Below, one piece after another: positions 4,842 through 6,425 of a stretch of DNA of 6,425 nucleotides. Source of the stretch: Methylococcaceae bacterium. GTDB lineage: Bacteria > Pseudomonadota > Gammaproteobacteria > Methylococcales > Methylomonadaceae. The notes beneath the pieces are model-generated. The model saw nothing but the letters and a program-made list of their open reading frames with translations. It was not told the DNA's origin and made no database searches. The translations under genes were made by a program, and so were the position numbers. The DNA lies in the NCBI GenBank assembly GCA_013138855.1, contig WTBX01000382.1, positions 1 to 6,425 of the forward strand, written 5' to 3'. Position 1 is the first letter of the stretch, and each line of letters opens with the position of its first letter.

Positions 4842-6425
4842 CTATTTTTCCTTTTCCGCAGGAGGCAACGGTGCAAAATAACCTATCAGCATTAATAATA
4901 CCCCTACAGTAATAAACGAAACAATTCGTTCTATAGAATTAGATGAGGACATATCAAATAATAATAGTTTGATAATCACCACCACTAATAAGGTTGCGCC
5001 TACTATCCATAATTTGCGTACTTTTTTACGTGTCGCAATAACGGCAAAGCTTAATCCTGTCAGCGTCCAGAAAATAGATAAACAGGTTTGTGTGACCGCT
5101 GCACTCCAAAGTCTTCCAGACCACGGGAAATCTCCCCAATGATGAATGGTGCGTAGTAATACATAGTTGAGCCATAGAAATATAAAATGGGCGATAACGA
5201 TATAAGCATTGCGTTTTGCTTTTTCTGATAAATGATTTTCAGGGGTGACAAAAACAAAGCGTATCAACGTTATAAAAACAATCGCTTGCATTAATTCCGC
5301 AGGATTTATAAAGGGTATCCAAGGTAATGGCGTGGAATCGGCTGGCGAGCTTAAATTGCTTAATGACCAGATAAAAAGATAAATAATTAATAAGGGACTT
5401 GCGATACGAAAATAAGCATCATAATGTTGCTTGAATGGCCAGATTTGCGCTTGCATGATGAACCATAAGGCGGCAATGGCAGCGAGTGGAAATAAGGCAA
5501 GATGCCAACCATTTAAGCTCGTTAGATGACGCGTTAAATGCCATGAGGCTTCCCATGTTATTAAGGTGACGATTAATAATAAGGCGAGGGCGTGAAACAT
5601 GGGCAAAGTCTTCACCTCACTTTCATCGCTATCACACTGATAAAATAAGCGATACAAAACCCCAAAAGCTAAAGGCCACAAGATATAGCCATTTTCAAAT
5701 GTCCAGCTAATCCCCATGGTGTTATCAGGCAAATAAAAGGGATGTATGTCTCTACTTAATAAACAGCTAAAGCTTAAAAATAGCATCAACGGCAATAAAG
5801 ACAGGGCGCAAGCTCGCATTTGCAACCATTCGTAACGTTTATAAAGATAATAAAATAATACGCTGAGTAATGACGCGCCTAATAGAACTTGCCAAACGCC
5901 TTCCCAAAGCAACAAGAAGTAAACTAAAACGGTGGTGAATAAATGCAGATTGAGTTTGAATGTTTGACCTATGGATTCGGTATTTTTCAAATTTAAAAAA
6001 TACATTGCGATTGCTAAAGTCCATAAGATAGCACCGTGATGTTCGCTAGGATGTCCCGAACTCGACATCATTCCCAAAACAACCACTAATAACGGCAACA
6101 TCATCCACAACACCGCTTTGCTGGCAGTCGTCCATGAAAAACGCTTAGATAACCAGATTAATGCGGTATTACATAATAAGGTTAAAAATAAAATTAAATT
6201 GCCGTGATAGGTTCTTAATTCTCGATGACTTTCAATTTGATATTCATAGCCGCCAAATAGCCATAATAAACCGTAAGTTAAAATCCACGGACTGAGTTTA
6301 GCCTCATAATTTCTACGGTCTTCAAAGGGTTGATAGAGCATCCAGCTACTTAACCCAGCACAAAAGGTGACGATTAGCACACCGATAAAAGAGCTATTTA
6401 AAAAGGCTTCGCTGTGATATTCCGT
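4842..6425 (-). CDS. DUF2339 family integral membrane protein, C-terminal part
   Basis: The frame is open from the right window edge to a TAG at 4842-4844, giving 527 residues without the N-terminus. A GTG at 6380 could be read as a start, but 15 further codons upstream (TEYHSEAFLNSSFIG) are open and fit the family, so it is internal. The protein consists of about 14 to 16 hydrophobic segments with short loops. The C-terminus has the pattern typical of the DUF2339 predicted membrane proteins: R-K-x-x-K-x-L-W-I-x-G-A, then IIKLLLFDMSSS, then ERIVSFITVGVLLMLIGY (about 475-516). DUF2339 proteins are large inner-membrane proteins of unknown biochemical function, often longer than 700 residues, so several hundred residues are probably missing here. 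The gene may be cotranscribed with the HemF-like gene downstream. Confidence 0.8.
   Translation of the reverse strand, partial: TEYHSEAFLNSSFIGVLIVTFCAGLSSWMLYQPFEDRRNYEAKLSPWILTYGLLWLFGGYEYQIESHRELRTYHGNLILFLTLLCNTALIWLSKRFSWTTASKAVLWMMLPLLVVVLGMMSSSGHPSEHHGAILWTLAIAMYFLNLKNTESIGQTFKLNLHLFTTVLVYFLLLWEGVWQVLLGASLLSVLFYYLYKRYEWLQMRACALSLLPLMLFLSFSCLLSRDIHPFYLPDNTMGISWTFENGYILWPLAFGVLYRLFYQCDSDESEVKTLPMFHALALLLIVTLITWEASWHLTRHLTSLNGWHLALFPLAAIAALWFIMQAQIWPFKQHYDAYFRIASPLLIIYLFIWSLSNLSSPADSTPLPWIPFINPAELMQAIVFITLIRFVFVTPENHLSEKAKRNAYIVIAHFIFLWLNYVLLRTIHHWGDFPWSGRLWSAAVTQTCLSIFWTLTGLSFAVIATRKKVRKLWIVGATLLVVVIIKLLLFDMSSSNSIERIVSFITVGVLLMLIGYFAPLPPAEKEK

Noticed and set aside
5060..5257. Second minus-strand frame inside the DUF2339 gene
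   Set aside because: It lies entirely within the well-supported DUF2339 frame, on the same strand in another frame, with no independent signal.

Overview
The window is AT-rich bacterial DNA. Its gene content (an exosortase-like gene, a HemF-family protein, a DUF2339 membrane protein) and its REP-like palindromes built on CGCGACTTTTAGTCGCG suggest a gammaproteobacterium, perhaps a sulfur oxidiser or methanotroph relative. That placement is an inference from style; there is no marker gene. No RNA gene, transposase, CRISPR array or replication origin was seen. No gene-free stretch exceeds 300 bases.

Left part (1-729, + strand): the last 50 codons of a membrane protein that looks like the C-terminus of an exosortase, then a 169-residue exported protein with a conserved-looking TRSLHPSADC...GY block. 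Together they resemble an exosortase plus its accessory protein. A palindromic repeat lies between them and supplies the stop codon of the first.

Middle part (755-3553, + strand): two strong adjacent hairpins (755-870) precede a tight four-gene cluster. Its first two genes encode polytopic membrane proteins that are diverged paralogs of each other (A, A'). The last two encode proteins with two N-terminal membrane segments and a cytoplasmic helical domain, also paralogs of each other (B, B'), sharing HIVKQT-x-x-DYLP and QEVL-x-EQL-x-ILDEQI. An operon made of two duplicated membrane pairs, with no enzymatic domain visible, is the best candidate here for an undescribed system.

Right part (3574-6425, - strand): the four-gene cluster converges on a minus-strand pair across an intergenic region with a perfect 22-bp inverted repeat. 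The first minus-strand gene past it is a diverged coproporphyrinogen III oxidase (HemF) relative that keeps the fold motifs but has lost several active-site motif residues. Upstream of it (to the right) is the C-terminal part of a large DUF2339 membrane protein whose reading frame runs off the window end.
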